A DNA stretch of 64,000 bases from Casuarina equisetifolia (GCA_028551475.1 CM052359.1:22507583-22571582); one strand, 5' to 3'; counted from the stretch's first letter, positions 1 through 29,050 are shown. Program-made: numbers and translations. The notes: generated by a model from the letters alone, not told the origin.

Positions 1-38
1 GAATGACTACCAAGGGCCATCAACATAACATTTTAACA
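1..38 (-). repeat. 3' LTR start of a decayed Ty1-copia element (partial)
   Basis: On the minus strand an LTR begins at 38 with TGTTAAAATG and runs off the left edge of the window. It matches the minus-strand sequence starting at 4919 (TGTTGAAATG, then similar text), which I take as the 5' LTR of the same element. A CT run at 39-54 is, on the minus strand, an AG-rich polypurine tract touching the LTR, the normal layout for an LTR retrotransposon. Inference from position and similarity; only 38 bases are visible. Confidence 0.55.
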
Positions 39-1560
39 CTCTCTCTCTCAAGCTAAAGATTTGATTTGTATAAATTAAATATTCCAAACTTAAATAAAAA
101 ATGTTGAAGTTGTAGGCTATAATAGGGACTTCGTAAACAAATATGTGGGTTGTTCCCACATACTTACATATGGTGTCCAAATAATTCCTTTCTCTAGCTT
201 ATTTCACATGAAATGACAATTTACTTAATGTGTTTCATTCGTTGATAAATTACTAGGTTTTTTGCTACATGTAGGACAACTTCATTCTCACAATATAGTG
301 ATATTGGACTTGGAATAGTAACATCAAGGTCCTAAAAAAGTCATATAAGCTAGATAGTCTCATGAACTATATATCTCATAACTTTGCATTCTAACTTAGT
401 TGAAGAATATAAAACTATCGGTTGTTTCTTGGCTAACTACAATACAAGTGAGTCACCTAACTTTATGTAGTAACTAGTCATACACTTGCATGACGAGGCA
501 AGTTATGTAATTAGAGTCATAAAAGGTTATAAACTCTAACTTGAAAGATGATGAAAGGAAAAGTCTAAGTCCAAAAGCTCCTTTAATATATCTTAATACT
601 TTCATGACAACATCCATGTGTGATCACTTTCGTGAATGTGTAAATTGACTAAGATGTTGAACTATTAATTTATGGTCTAGTATGGGTCAAGTACAATAGC
701 TTCACAATCATCTTTTGATATGGGGTTGAATCTACAAGGAGTTGATCATCCTCTTATCTAGATCTCTTGCATCATATTCTAGTATTGTCAACTTTATACC
801 TTACTTCATGGGATTGACAAGGGGTTTTGATGCTACAAGCCATGCCATTGAAACTATCTCCAATGCATACTTATGCTACTTAAAATATATATCATCTAGT
901 GAACAAGCTATCTTAATCTTTAAAGAAGTGTTTGCATTATCCAAGATCCTTCATATGAAACATTAAATGTGTCTCTTGAACTCTTATTCACATACTTCCA
1001 AAAGTCTTGTTTCTACTAATAAGGATGCCATTCATATAAAAAAGTAAAATGATAAAAGAGTCTCTAATTTGTTTGGTAAAAATAGTGTAATGTCGCGATT
1101 GTCGAAATCCTATAATTAGCAAAGCCTATGTGAATTTTTCATACTACTATCTTGAAACTTGTTTTAATTCATATAATGAATTTTATAAATAAGACATAAT
1201 TTGCTTCCTTTGATAGGAAGATCTTAGAGGCAACTACATATAAACATCCAATAAACTACCATTTAAGAAGACATTGTTAACATCTAACTGGTGGAGATTC
1301 CAATGTCTCACTATAACTGCACTAGTCGTTGATCTTAAGGTTATTGATTTGACAACTTGTAAATAAGTATTATCATAATTGCCCTCTCATTACATATATT
1401 CTTTAGCTACTAGTTTGGCCTTATACCTCTCAATTATACTATCAATATAATACTTTATCTTATATATCCACTTACATCTTTTAGCATTACATCCAATTAA
1501 AAACGAAATGACATCCTATGTGAAATTGGTCTCAAGAGCCATTAACTCTCGATCCATAGT
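39..1560 (-). pseudogene. Ty1-copia reverse transcriptase/RNase H remnant
   Basis: Reading the minus strand in patched frames recovers the copia polyprotein order: a segment like DRELMALETN followed by KWIYKIKYY and YKAKLVAKEY (start of the reverse transcriptase), then HQLDVNNVFLNG (the usual QLDVxxAFLNG block), then LKQVSR and a weaker connection and RNase H region ending before the polypurine tract at 39-54. Many stops and shifts interrupt every block, so the element is dead and old. The hinge, integrase and gag parts must lie at about 1560-4600 but I could not recognise them. It is not expected to make protein. Confidence 0.75.
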
Positions 1561-4500
1561 TTCAACTTAATGGTTGTCTCTTAATGTTTGATGGTAGGTC
1601 TTAGGCTCGATATTATAGGAAATATAAGTAATAAAACATTGGTAGTATAGGAATAAAAGGTCAAGGGAGCAGTGTTTTGAGATAAGATATTGACTATTTA
1701 ATCCTATAGAATTGTTGAACACATGTAATTGACAGTTTAAACAAGAGGTTATGTGAGACACGATGATCATTAAAGAGCTAAAGGTGATTGTTCCAAAAAA
1801 GTTTCAATAGGTAAATCAACTATCTAACTAGGTTGTGTAACTATATGGGAGTTAAGAGGTGAATCATATAACTAATTTAGTAGCGTAGGTGTACAATAGT
1901 CAAGTGGATGATCCTACTATATGGGAGACCCAAAGGTGCATCCTATGTGATTAGGTTCAAATTGTGTGTCTAAACAATGTCCATAGTATATGTCTACTAA
2001 TCCGAGAACTAATTAAAAATGGGAGTTAAAAGGCAGTCCATAAAAAAGGAATCTTATATTCATAAAATGTTACATCTCTACTAACAAATATCCTTCTAGT
2101 ATTATGATCATAAACTTAGTAGTTTTTATGCGAAGAAAGAAAACAAAAGAAGACACAAAGGAAATGTGAATTTATCCTTAGGTTGTAAAACTGTGGCACA
2201 ACATATGCAAACAAAACTCTTAGATAGTATAATAATGATGTTTTTCCATAAAATAACTTATAAGGAGATTGATTCCTAAGCATTAGCACTTGGTAATTGG
2301 TTAATTAGGCAAGTTGTTATCAATATATATTTTTCCTAAAAACATTTAGAAATGTTGGTATTTGTGCTCTACTACTACATTTTATTAGGAAGTACAAATA
2401 CAAGAACTTTCATAAACAATGCAATGAGAAAATAAAAATAAAATGCAAGCAATAAGAGAAAAGAAAAAAAACTCAATGCCACTATATAAGTGAACATGTA
2501 ATGTATAAAATGTGATTCATATAATTAGCTAAGCCAACAAGGATTAGTTGAAAAAAATATAATCCTTGATTAGCTTTACCCAGCTCAATTACCTACCTAA
2601 TAAAAGTGTCTAAAAATATATAGAAATCATTAAAAAAATAACTATACAATTGCAATAAGATGTTATCTTTTTAATTGAAAGTAGGTTAAATTTCAGATAA
2701 TGCATGAACATGACATTTTGTAAGTGAAACAAATGTGTTGTTAAGCATGTCTAATATATGTCATATAAGCCAATCTATCATCAGGTAACTTAAATGGGTA
2801 GTGATTGTGATGCACATGATTTTTAAGTATATAAAACATTTAAATTACATGTGATATGGTCATTTGTACTCACATTGATTACTCTAAGGATATTTAAAAT
2901 AATTTGTAGGTTAAAAAGGAATGGTACTTGTAAAGTGCTCGTTAGGATTATGTAAGGGATTCAATTATAAGCTGTCAATATTCTTTAAAGCTACTCCAAA
3001 GAGACCATAACACATGTTGGTGGTTCGGCCATGCACCTCATTTGTTAGGGGCAAAATGCTTGTTGGTAGCATTGCAAATTGTCTCATAGGCTAGGTAATG
3101 AGTCCTAAAAAAAAAACTTTGAACTTGTTTAACCCATAGGTACTTACACTAGGCCTTATGGAGGCACATTGTGGGGTCTTCCCTACTCTCCATACCCACT
3201 TAGTTATGGATTTAATCCAATAGGCCCAAATTAAATGGGTTTTAGATAATGGCCTCTTGGGTAGAAGATCTAATCCAAGCCATTTGATTGCTAGCACCCA
3301 ATCTAAACATTTCATCGGATCTAGTAGGAATCACAGAACACTCAGCAACTGTTGATTGCCCAACTACACCTTCTTCTTCTTGCCACTAACACTTTGCCCA
3401 CCAATTGGAAACACTTGGGAAGTTTTTTGCTTTCTTTTTCTTTTTAGAGTCCATGTAGAGTGATAACCCATTAATCGATAACATGTTTCTTAGCCATGAT
3501 TAAGCTTATGGCATAAAAAAAAAAAAATAAAGTAACCTTTTGAGTCAATTTTGATACCTTTCTATGATGTTGTTGATAGATTTCTTTAATGAGAATGGGT
3601 CTTTAATAGAACCCTTTCAAGCATTAGATTGCATGCATTTAATCTACCTTTTTGGTGCTCATCCTTCTAAGCCAAATTAATGGCTTTATCCACCTATAGG
3701 ATAGTCTATTTGGACAAGATGTATGTTCTTAAATTCTAGAAAGAATATAACAATCTAGGTAAGAAATCCATGGTATTTTGCTCCTCAAACTTGTCATTTA
3801 GCCACTTGTTCACATGGTAAGTATAGTTTCCACAAGAACAATGTATAAAGAAGTTGATGTTTGCAATTTTGACCTATAAATTGCTTAAGCTAGAGTAATA
3901 GTTCATAACTAAAACTCTAATTATCTTGTTTTTAAACTAATGTTAACTAAAATGGCACTACACGATTCCATATCAGCTTCCAAAATGAGCTTTAAAGGTC
4001 TCCCATATGACTTTAGCATTTTTCTTATAGGCTATAGGCATTATCAAATTGTTTTTCTCCATCAATTTAGCAAACCAACTCAAGATGGAAAAATGAGATT
4101 AGTCTCAAGACATTTGTTTGTTTAAAGCAATTTTAAGACAAGGAAAGGAACCATTTATATATCCTATTTGATTTTTGCTTAAAAGTTGGAATGTCACATG
4201 ATTACTTCAAAGATCATAATTGGAATCATCTTTAAGAGATTTTATGATTAAAGCCAAGCCTTACATGTATGAAAGGAAAAGATAATATAATTATTTGCAT
4301 GGGTTCTAGCTTTATCCAGTTGAAGATGAAGATGCCATAGTCAAGTAAGATATGGTGAGGAGGATGGGGCTTTGTTGATAAACAAAAAATGGTTATACAA
4401 GCACAATGGACAAATGAGGGTTGTATGTGCTAGAGGGACAAAAAAGAGTGTGTAACAAAAAAATGAGTATAAGATCCATAGTTATAAAAGTTCCCATTGT

Positions 4501-4600
4501 ATGAGAATAAATAAAAGCATAATAATGTTGTTTATTAAAGGAAAGCAAGAATGGGTACATGGAGAGAGAAAAAAACACAAATGAAAAACATGGATACTTA
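1561..4600 (-). mobile_element. Presumed internal region of the decayed copia element
   Basis: This AT-rich stretch lies between the recognisable reverse transcriptase remnant and the putative 5' LTR. No open frame longer than about 80 codons looks real. Assignment to integrase and gag rests only on position, and nested later insertions are possible. Otherwise I see nothing supportable here. Confidence 0.3.
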
Positions 4601-4919
4601 TAGAAAGAAAAAACACAAATGAAGAGCACTCATCATTCTTCTTGGAACTAAGTGAAGAAAGCTTCCACCATTGTAAGCTTTGTCATGAAACCATTAAGAA
4701 ATTTTAGTAAAATGAATAGAAAAACACATAAAGAAGTAAAGCACATATTTAGGAAAATTGCATTGTGTGATTTTTCTATTCACACTTGGTTAACAAATGA
4801 AGCATTTTTACAACTTAAGTATGAAACAAAAAAAGAATTAGGCTGGGTCAAGTTAGCTCATGAAAGAACATAACATACGAAAATAACTACAAAGGCTCAT
4901 TAACATCAACATTTCAACA
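4601..4919 (-). repeat. Putative 5' LTR of the copia element
   Basis: On the minus strand, sequence starting at 4919 (TGTTGAAATG) resembles the 3' LTR start at 38 over about 40 bases. The inner edge of the LTR is not visible; 4601 is only a rough limit. No clear primer binding site was found on its inner side. Confidence 0.35.
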
Positions 4920-5399
4920 CTAGCCACTATATCTTAGTTCTTTGTAGAGGCTAAGTATTCTTTTAGGTTATAGATAAGTCAATCAGATTATGTTCCCTCC
5001 TTAGAGATTTAGGAATTACCCAACCTAAACCAACTACCCTATTTTCAAATAATCTGTTGACCTTTTACCTTTCTTTTTTTTTTTTGTTAACCCTATCTTT
5101 CATAATAAGATTAAAAATATGGATAGAAATTATTACTTTATTAGGATTGTTCAAGGTTTCATTATTACCCATCATATTTCCTCAACCTAACAACTTGTAG
5201 ACATTCTAAAAAAGCCTTAAGTTTAAAATTCTTTATTCCCTTTTAATGCCAAGTTGAACTTAATACCCCAAATTTGAGAGGAATTATTGAGTTAAACCTC
5301 TTAACATTCTTATCTTTGAGTTTTAATAACCACATCTTCACATTCATGTTCATAGCCAAGTCTAAAAAAATCATCTAGGATTTATGAGAAAACACCTTA

Positions 5400-5762
5400 G
5401 CAATACTCCTCATATGTCATGCATAGACTTATTGAAAGCCCCTGGAAAGAGGGAAGAGCCACCGAAGACTCACTAGAAATTGATAGGACCTTGCAATAGG
5501 ACATTGCATCCTAATATTTACATGCAATTATAAATTAATTTTATATTTTACATCTTTGTAACGTATATTGTATGATAATATTTTCCTCAGAGTCTTAAAA
5601 TCAAACTCAATATAAAATTATTAAAGATGAATGTTGTCTCACAATAATGGTGTGAGGATGGATTCTTAAGCCCTTATGTGTTGTTGGTGAGAACTTCTTA
5701 TAAATTTAGTATTTTGAAAATTTAGAGACCTATAACACCTTAATAGGGTATTAGAGCCAATA
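5400..5762 (+). repeat. LTR and primer-binding-site relic of a second retroelement
   Basis: At 5744-5758 the plus strand reads GGGTATTAGAGCC, close to the initiator-tRNA-Met primer site TGGTATCAGAGCC used by plant copia elements. It follows an AT-rich segment with transcription-leader character that may be an LTR. No second LTR or coding region was found, so this is a fragment. The left limit is a guess. Confidence 0.35.
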
Positions 5763-6830
5763 AATGCACCTACACTTTGTCTTTCTCATGCGGTCCCAAA
5801 GTTGGATTTTTATCTATCCACAAACAATGTTGTGTTAACTTGCATATGAAGAAAAGTATTGAAGATGTGGGTGTTATACTTGCAAAACTCCCAAATGCAT
5901 ATGACATAGGGGTATATATTCAACATGGCCAACATCCTTTATAGCAACTTAAGAGTCACTAGTCTCCTCCATTTCCAAAAAGTTAGCTTTATAGGAAGTT
6001 CTCACCCATCATACCCATAAACTCATATGTATTTAAGAGTTTTACATATATGGCACTCATATCTTCAACAATGTTATCTTTTTCTTGAGTTGAATTTACA
6101 AAATCCCCTTCCAAACTCCTTCCTTGGGTGCTTGTTTTTTCTCTTGTGTACCTTGTTTTAAGTTTTGATAGATTTTTCACCCTTCACATGCTTCTTTAAG
6201 GAGGTGAAGTGGAAAAATTAAGAGTTTCCCTCCATTTCAATGAAACTGTCGGAACTATTATTTTAAAGGATACTTTAATGCATTTTCATTTTTTTTGTTT
6301 TAAAAATTCTTTTTAGTCACCGTATATAACACTTTCTAGTATAAATATCCAAATGAAAATACTTAGAACCCTCTTATTTAAATTTTTCTTTACGCTTGAT
6401 TCGTGTTTAAATAGATATCAATTATTGTTTCCGCTTGCTCCAATTTGTTTTTAAAACCAAGCCACTTTCCTGAAAATGGACCATGTGCTGAATCCTTTTC
6501 TAACAAAAACCTTGGCATGCCAAAACCTGGTAAAAACACGACAATCACAAGCAAAGTCAAAATCTGCCATTTATTGTCGAAGTCCCTTTTTTAAGCTTCT
6601 GGTACACAACAAAAGATTAACAAAAAGAAAAAAGGAAAAAAAAAGAAAAATACAAGAGAAAGAAGGCGCTCCCCCATCCCACCAAATCGAACATTTAAAA
6701 TTTGAAATGGTAATAATGCTTTACGTTACACAATTTACTCTCGCCGGATAGGAATTCAAGGAGCCCCACGCCACCAAACATGCGCACCTCGCACGCAGGT
6801 GCACGTTAGCAAGCTTCCATTTTCACGTTA
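5763..6830. other. Intergenic, upstream region of the PI4K-beta gene
   Basis: AT-rich sequence with no supportable gene until about 6750, where composition rises sharply in GC towards the PI4K leader. No convincing TATA box was found, and the GC- and pyrimidine-rich tract at 6870-6960 is more like a TATA-less promoter and leader of a housekeeping gene. Confidence 0.4.
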
Positions 6831-7383
6831 TTTTTTCAAATTTGACGCAGGGAAGTAATAATTCGAGGAAACCCACGCCCCCCCACCGTGCGCTCCTCGC
6901 TCCTCTCTCCAGCTACGATCAGCCCCCACCGCCACCGCCGCGACCGAGCCGGCGCAACGGCGTTTCTGATGACAGGGAAATCGAATTTCGGCATTCGTTT
7001 CGTCTCTGTTTATTCTTAGAATCAGATTCCGCTCCCTTGTCGTAAGTGCAATTCGATCTCCCCATTTCTGTCGAATCCTAAGTTTCTCGCATTTTTCTTG
7101 GTACGAATTGATCCTCCTATCTGTTCTGTTCTCTCTAGAAATGAACAGAGGATTCATTTGGCTGTGATTTTTAGTTCGGGGATTCGGGGCTTCTGGTGAG
7201 GAATTGGAATCTCAAGGGCTTCCCATCAGACATTTGAATTGAATAACTGGAGAGTTGTAGAAGCTTTTGGTGGCAAAATTAGGTTTTCAATGAAGGTTTA
7301 GGGGATTTTTAGGTTTTTTATTGGTGCAGTGGGATGCTAGTTTGGATTATTTGGTTGTGATTGTGGTGATGGTAGATTGAGCA

Positions 7384-22951
<15,568 letters not shown>

Positions 22952-24960
22952 AAAGGAAATTCTATCAGTTTCACAGTTGTTTCCGTTGGACAAAGCCAGC
23001 CCAGTTTAGGCACTTCAATTAATTGTCAGTGTGTGATGTAAGGGCATTTGGTTCATGTTGGGATGGCTTGAGAGCTTTCTTGCGGGCAAGAAGGATTTTC
23101 AAAGGCGGTTTCTGGCCTGTTTTTTTCTTTTTGTGAGGGATTTGCAACTGTATCGATAGAGCGGCCAGATTTTTACCTCTGTAGGGTGATTCTTTTTCAG
23201 TATTCTTTTCTCCCATGATGTACTATAAGACTGCTGGCTGGTGGGCAACTAGCTTGTTTGGAAGAGACATATAGCCATCCTAACCATCGTTGGGGAGCAC
23301 AGCATTGTACAGATTGACTCCACTGAAAGGCACAAATCAGAAATGAAATAGCTACAGAGACCATGTTTGGTACAGATTTTCCGTGATTTGTGATCTGAAG
23401 CATTCAACTGTGATTCTTTACATCTTTAATTTCCATGAGTCCAACGTATTCTTCAGATGAAACCATGAACAAGATTCAGCACTGAAAGTTAGCCTGTTTC
23501 TTTCTGGTCTTCTTTTTGCGAGCCTATCTTCAAGGAGTTATGGTTCTTCTATACTTCTACCGAAAAGTTCTGTTAGACACATTATTTTCTTCTACAGTGA
23601 AGTTTCCTCGGTTGAAACATATCATGTATATGAGATTCTAGTGCCATTGATTTTTGATCAATTGTTGTATTCCTCGTTCCATTTAGCAATCCCTGTGAAT
23701 ATACATGTACTAGATTCTCTTTTTAAATGGTTCCTTAACAATCATAACGCAACAAAAGCAGGCGGCTAGCACCAAGCCAGGTGCTCTGTTTCAGATGGTT
23801 ACTAAGATTTTCTTCTCTGCAAGCCATGGTTTACAGATTTCGAACTTGGGTTTCGTATGTACTGTAAAAAAAAAAGGCACTCTAACTTCCATTTTGGTGA
23901 CTAAAATGAAGCCAGCAAAAAGGGGTTCAATATTCGCTCTTTTTATTTAAATATTCGAAAGCATTCTCAGATGCTCTCTTTGCTTTGAAAGGTTAAAAAC
24001 CTACTTTTTTTTTCCCCAATAAATTAACAGAAGAGAAAAATCGCATATGGCCATGTGAAAGCAACACTGATCATATGTCAAAACTAAAAAGAAGATGTGC
24101 ATATTGTCGTGACACGTGGCAATCGATGGACAAAGCTTATTAAAAGGAGGGTATTTATAATCATTGAACATTTTGAGAAAATAATTCTTTCTATCTTAGC
24201 AAGCCGTAACAAGAAGGATTTGTCAAAAAATGTGAGTATAATTCTATCCCTTTTTATGGCATGATGTAAGGAGAGAAATAGCATCGCATTAGTGGTTTAT
24301 GATTTACAATTATTAATCCTCACGTAAGGCTTTAGGAGTAAATTATTACAATTGATTATAACTATAGCGTGGTTGATGAACGAAGCAGACTTGATTATGT
24401 CACATTTGAAAAGGAAGTCGACTGGAGCTTGACAAACCCAATAGGTGTAAAGGTGTAAAAAGTATAAAAGTAAATTTCCTCTTTTCTAGCAAAGAATTGG
24501 ATGGGGATTTATCATTCCCAAACTTCCGGTAAAAGTTTGAAGGAAAGTTATCCCATGTTTAGAAAAGAAAAGGAGATGACAATTCAGTTCTTGTATCTAT
24601 TTTCTTTTAGTAAAAAGTAGTCTTTTATTCTCTCATGTTTGGAAAGTGCTTGTCAGCTGTCTCCTTCTTAACTCAATTTCCATTTATAACAATAAAATCT
24701 TAACAGAAAAAGCCTGACTTCTTTGTTTGTTCACAAAATAGTACATGGATCTACAGAATCTTCCAAACAGTAGGAAGAGGACCGAAGTGTAAGTGCGTGT
24801 GTGTCACCAGCTGGCAGCGTTAAACGTATGTCGTCATAAAAGCCTGACGATGTTTCGCAAGCTGCCCAATCAAAGTGGTGCATTGCGAGTGAGTGAACCG
24901 GCCAATTAGATTGAAGGCCGAACGCCCACGAAAGACCCCTCGCTTACCACCACACTCCTT
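22952..24960. other. PI4K-beta 3' UTR and intergenic space before the NAC gene
   Basis: The first several hundred bases after the PI4K stop presumably form its 3' UTR; the polyadenylation site is not determined. The rest is AT-rich with no supportable gene. GC content rises again at 24,790-25,080 in the NAC promoter and leader. Confidence 0.5.
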
Positions 24961-24963
24961 TTT

Positions 24964-24970
24964 CTATAAA
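24964..24970 (+). promoter_or_regulatory. Candidate TATA box of the NAC gene
   Basis: CTATAAA, followed about 30 bp later by a likely transcript start near 24,995-25,000. The leader then runs to a donor-like CAG/GTGCGA at 25083/25084. Inference from motif and spacing. Confidence 0.5.
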
Positions 24971-25100
24971 CCCTGAGCTGCCAAACAGCGCTTGTAGAAG
25001 AAATGCGCTACGATTGATCCTGAGGAAAACGTCTTCCGCGACCTGACTCGGACTCTCTCATCTGAGGCTGTTCGTGGCTTCAGGTGCGATCTCCAGGGTT

Positions 25101-25119
25101 TCTCTCTCTCTCTCTCTCT
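25101..25119. repeat. CT microsatellite in the NAC leader intron
   Basis: An uninterrupted TC run just after the presumed first leader donor; CT runs near plant transcription starts are common. Confidence 0.8.
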
Positions 25120-25773
25120 GGCCCTCGCCCTCTATCTTTCTTGTTAGTTTCTAGTTTTTGAATTTGGTTTCGGATTTACGTTTAATGCTTGTTGTGGTAT
25201 CTAGGGTTTTTGGTTTGCCTGTTTGAACTTCGCTTGTGATTGTCATTTTAGGTCGCATGCAAGGGTTTTCCTGAGTTTTTGGGTTTGGCTTTTTAGGATT
25301 ATTGGGTTTGCGTGATTTGAATTGTTTATCCGTGTTCAGCTTTGAGTTGATCCAAGTATGGAAGCCCTTTTGCTTTCTGTTCTTTGGACCTGAGGGATTG
25401 TCTTAATCTAGTGAGAGATGAATTGCTTACACTTTCACTTAATTTGCGGCTCCTATTTTGGGTGTTGAATATTAAGCTTTTTTTCGCTGTAAGTTTGTGG
25501 ATTCATATGCCGGGCTTTAGAGGGATTGTTCCCCGTTATTGTGATAATCTACCATAGTTTCTGTGTTCAGATAATATTGATCCTAGAAAGGGTTTCCTAA
25601 TTGTGTTCATATAATATCGATCCTAGAAAGGTTTCTTTGCTTTTGGAAAAAGGTAAAAACTTTGAGTGGTTAGTCAGTGAATTTATGCTGTTATTCTGTC
25701 TGTGGTGTTTGTTACTGGGTTTTGTTGGGATCAGTGCCTAACAATGTTGTAACAGGTAATCATTGCACACCAA

Positions 25774-25878
25774 ATGTCTTTTCGCCTCATCGAGAAGCAT
25801 TGGTCGCTGATTCGGTGCGATTTTACTTTCATGAGGCTCTGGTGGTCGTGGAAGATCTTGTTTCGGCATTGGACTTGA
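25774..25878 (+). CDS. Candidate peptide uORF of the NAC gene (34 aa)
   Basis: A short open frame beginning MSFRLIEKHWSLIRCD and ending LFRHWT, closed by TGA 113 bp before the NAC start. A likely leader acceptor (AACAG, 25751-25755) lies just upstream, so the frame would sit whole in the second leader exon. The peptide is rich in Trp and basic residues, unlike random leader sequence. From memory, some NAC082-type genes carry conserved peptide uORFs, which is why I favour this frame over the longer overlapping frame from 25677. Not confirmed by comparison. Confidence 0.5.
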   Translation: MSFRLIEKHWSLIRCDFTFMRLWWSWKILFRHWT

Positions 25879-25991
25879 CAGTTTGCATTTTCTTTTTGTG
25901 GGAAGCATCAGTCTCATTTCATTCGATAGCTAAGGTTAAAAGTTGTTTCTGTTAAAAAAAAGTAGTCTTGATTTATGTTTTGAGCTTTTCG

Positions 25992-28900
25992 ATGGCAAAA
26001 GCTTCGGTGCTGGCTCCTGGATTTCGATTTCACCCCACTGATGTTGAGGCGGTTATGTACTACTTAAAGAGGAAAGTAATGGGAAAAAGGCTTCGTGTTG
26101 ATGTTATTCCGGAGGTTGGTATATACAAATATCCCCCTTGGGATCTGCCAGGTACTTTGGACGTCTTATATAGAATCTTTTGTTTGAATGATCTGTAAGT
26201 GGTGCTTTTTCTTTGTGCTTCTTACGAAGATGTGCTTTTTTATCCATCAGATAAATCTCTTTTGGGAAGTGGGGATCGGAAATGGTACTTCTTTTGTCCA
26301 GTGGAGAAAAAATATTCATGTGGGAATAGAATGAAACGTGCAACTGAAGTTGGATTCTGGAAAATCTCTGGGAAGGATAGATCTGTTTGTTACAATAGGG
26401 AGGTGGTGGGCTCCATAAAAACTTTGATTTTTCACGGAGGAAGAGCACCAAAAGGGGAGCGAACGGATTGGGTTATGTATGAATACAGACTCGACGATAA
26501 TTATCTGGCTCAAATGGGAGTTGTTGAGGTACCTCCTGGTTATTTATCTTTTTAATGTGATACTGTTGTTTTTGGAATCAAATACTTTGTTGTTCATGTC
26601 CCAATTTTTGTAAGCCCATTCCTTGGGAAAAGTTCTGTGAAAGGAACATCGTTCTTCTTGTAAAAAGTTTTGTGAAGTCTCTTTAATGCATGTCTGTTCA
26701 AACCCAAATTCCTGATTTTTTTTGGTGATGAATTTTCTTTAATTTTTGAATGTCAAAAAATCTAAAAATTGATTAGCTTAAATGCTTTCTACCTATTTGC
26801 ACTGCCTGAAAGTTGATTAACATACGACTCATACTCTAGGACAGATAGAATATTTTCCGATACGTCAGAATTCTGTAGATATGGTTTTTGTAGTCTCTTT
26901 CTTGACCCCTATATTAACACAAAGCTTTTGACTCTTTCATACATCATCCATCATCCTTTAGAAACATATCACAGCAACTTGACAACTATTATCCTTGCTT
27001 TTAATGTTTTCTTTCTGATTGACGTGTATGTGTTAGTAACCCAAGATAGTTGTGCATTTCCTTTCTCTATCCACATTATTTGTCAATCTTTACAGTCCAT
27101 AGATTTTCTGAGTTTGCCACTTCCTGAAGTGACTTCCTCTCCGCCCTTAATTCTATTCTTTCTTAGGAGGTTAATCTGAAAACTCCTTTTTGTACAGTGG
27201 GCAAACTAATAAACTCTTACTTATGCCTTACCCTCCAAAACGCACATGGCATCATACAGATAAAGGATTTCATGTTTTTAAAAGGATTGGGTTTAGCAAG
27301 AAGGATAAATAAAATGGGATGGACTGGAGTAAAGCGTGTTAGTTGGGTTTTGAGTATTTTGATGCACTAGTCCTTTTAGTCGTGCTTCACATGCTATTTC
27401 CATCTCTCTTCCTGCGTACCATTGATGGTGAGATGATTCCCGTAGATTTAAATTAATTGTAACAATTTCTTTGGCTTGTAGAACACGCACGTTCTTTGTA
27501 TGTTATTCCAGAAGGAGGGTAAAGGGCCAAAAAATGGTGCCCAATACGGAGCTGTTTTTAAGGAGGAAGACTGGGATGATGATAAGGAAGTTGACTGTGA
27601 AGAAGCTGGCCTTTCTGCTGGTTTATTCTCCCCAATTTGTGCGCTGCCTGCTGACCCTAGCAGTTCAGCTGCTGTTGACACATTAGTTTCGGAATCGTGC
27701 GTATCCAAAGCTACCGCTAGCACTGCTGTTTGTCAAGCTTCAGTTGGTGATATTCTACCAGAAGTGCTTATTGATGATGAGTTTGAAGCACTCCTTGCTT
27801 CCTTTAAAGAAGAGCCCCCTCGGATTTCAATGGAAGATATCAATAATAAGGTTTGTAACCTTCTTTATGACTGTTTCTTTCTAACGTGTTCCTTATCTAG
27901 TTGTATTTCAGACTTATCCAGAAGTTTGTACAGTGTCCAGCTATCTCACGTTTTTTGATGTGGTAGTATGGTGAGATTTCCCCGAAACTAGGACCTTGAT
28001 CCCAAGCATATGATAGATCACGCTAATTTTGGCAATCCATGTCATTTTTACCTGTTTTGGAACGCGATTTGGAAAATAAATTAAATTTTAATCTTAATTA
28101 CATAAGAGTTTTTTAACAAGATTCACTTTACTTGACTGCTTTGTCACAGTCTAGCTTTTATGAAAACAATTTGAAAATTAACTCTCGATCATTACTAAGC
28201 AAAAAAGAAAAATTAAAAAGAAAAAAAGAAATCTACATTACTCTATGGATGCTTCTGGCAGATTGGTGTACTACATTATTGTCCCCATTCCGTGTATAAC
28301 ACAAATATCTGTTATATAGGTTTAACTTAGTCTTGCAGTTCTTGTTTTCTAATGCTATCCATTATTTCATCTTATAAATGTGTCTTAAGATTTTTTTATT
28401 CTTCTAGGATTTGTTGTAAATCATCATTGGGTATTTAACATTGGAATTTGTAGTGTACTTACATTTTTATTTCCTTCTGGAAACGCAGTCTTGACCATTA
28501 ATTCATTTTCTTTAATGTATGGTGTCTCATTACGAATTTGGTTTGCCATTTTGGATCTTTTGTTGCTAAATTCTGTCAAAAAACTGTCTGCTGAAAGCAA
28601 AGAACGGATAATTAACCTTGGTAGTTGCCTTACATTTATGCTTGAAATATTGCTATCATTTCATCATTGTGTCACCTCTCTGTTTGAATCTATGTTGTGA
28701 CTTACCCGTCTTTGGTCCAACTATCCCTAGTGCTTCTAAAGAACTCTTGATTTTACCTCTTCTTTTCCATTTATGATCAATTTTCTTCATCTTTGTTGCA
28801 AATTTTCGTTGATACAGTCATCTACTGTTTGCCATACGAAATATGAACTTAAATTATAAGCTCTGAGTCATTTCTTGATCGGATTTCGCAGGATATCAAT

Positions 28901-29050
28901 CACGATAGAAACGTTGAAGCTGCATCTCAATTTGGCGGGGGCAATCTGGGCCAGACAACTGGAGTGAGTGAAGGTGGCTTCGGTTTGGGCGATCTAGAGG
29001 GACCTATTTTTTCTCCGGACAACTTGTTCAGTCTTAACGATCTCCTCTAA
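25992..29050 (+). CDS. NAC transcription factor, NAC082/NAC103-like (4 exons)
   Basis: Sequence-specific nuclear transcription factor. Exons 25992-26151, 26251-26528, 27482-27850 and 28892-29050 join in phase to 321 residues. The NAC domain fills about residues 5-155 with all subdomains: [10 protein letters not shown] (A), YYLKRKV and [10 protein letters not shown] (B), KWYFFCP with [10 protein letters not shown] (C), [20 protein letters not shown] then DWVMYEYRL (D), and [16 protein letters not shown] (E). The C-terminus is acidic and ends [12 protein letters not shown], a plausible activation end; no membrane segment follows, so this is not a tethered NAC. The D block resembles the NAC082/NAC103 group, which in Arabidopsis mediates nucleolar and ER stress responses (subgroup by memory). 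The start is [11 protein letters not shown]; an in-frame ATG 24 bp upstream would add eight non-family residues. Confidence 0.92.

Noticed and set aside
4393-4873. Short frames on both strands
   Set aside because: Phe/Leu- and Lys-rich chance frames in AT-rich retroelement DNA.
25677-25955. 92-codon frame upstream of the NAC gene
   Set aside because: It starts in the presumed leader intron and overlaps the more peptide-like 34-codon frame at 25774.
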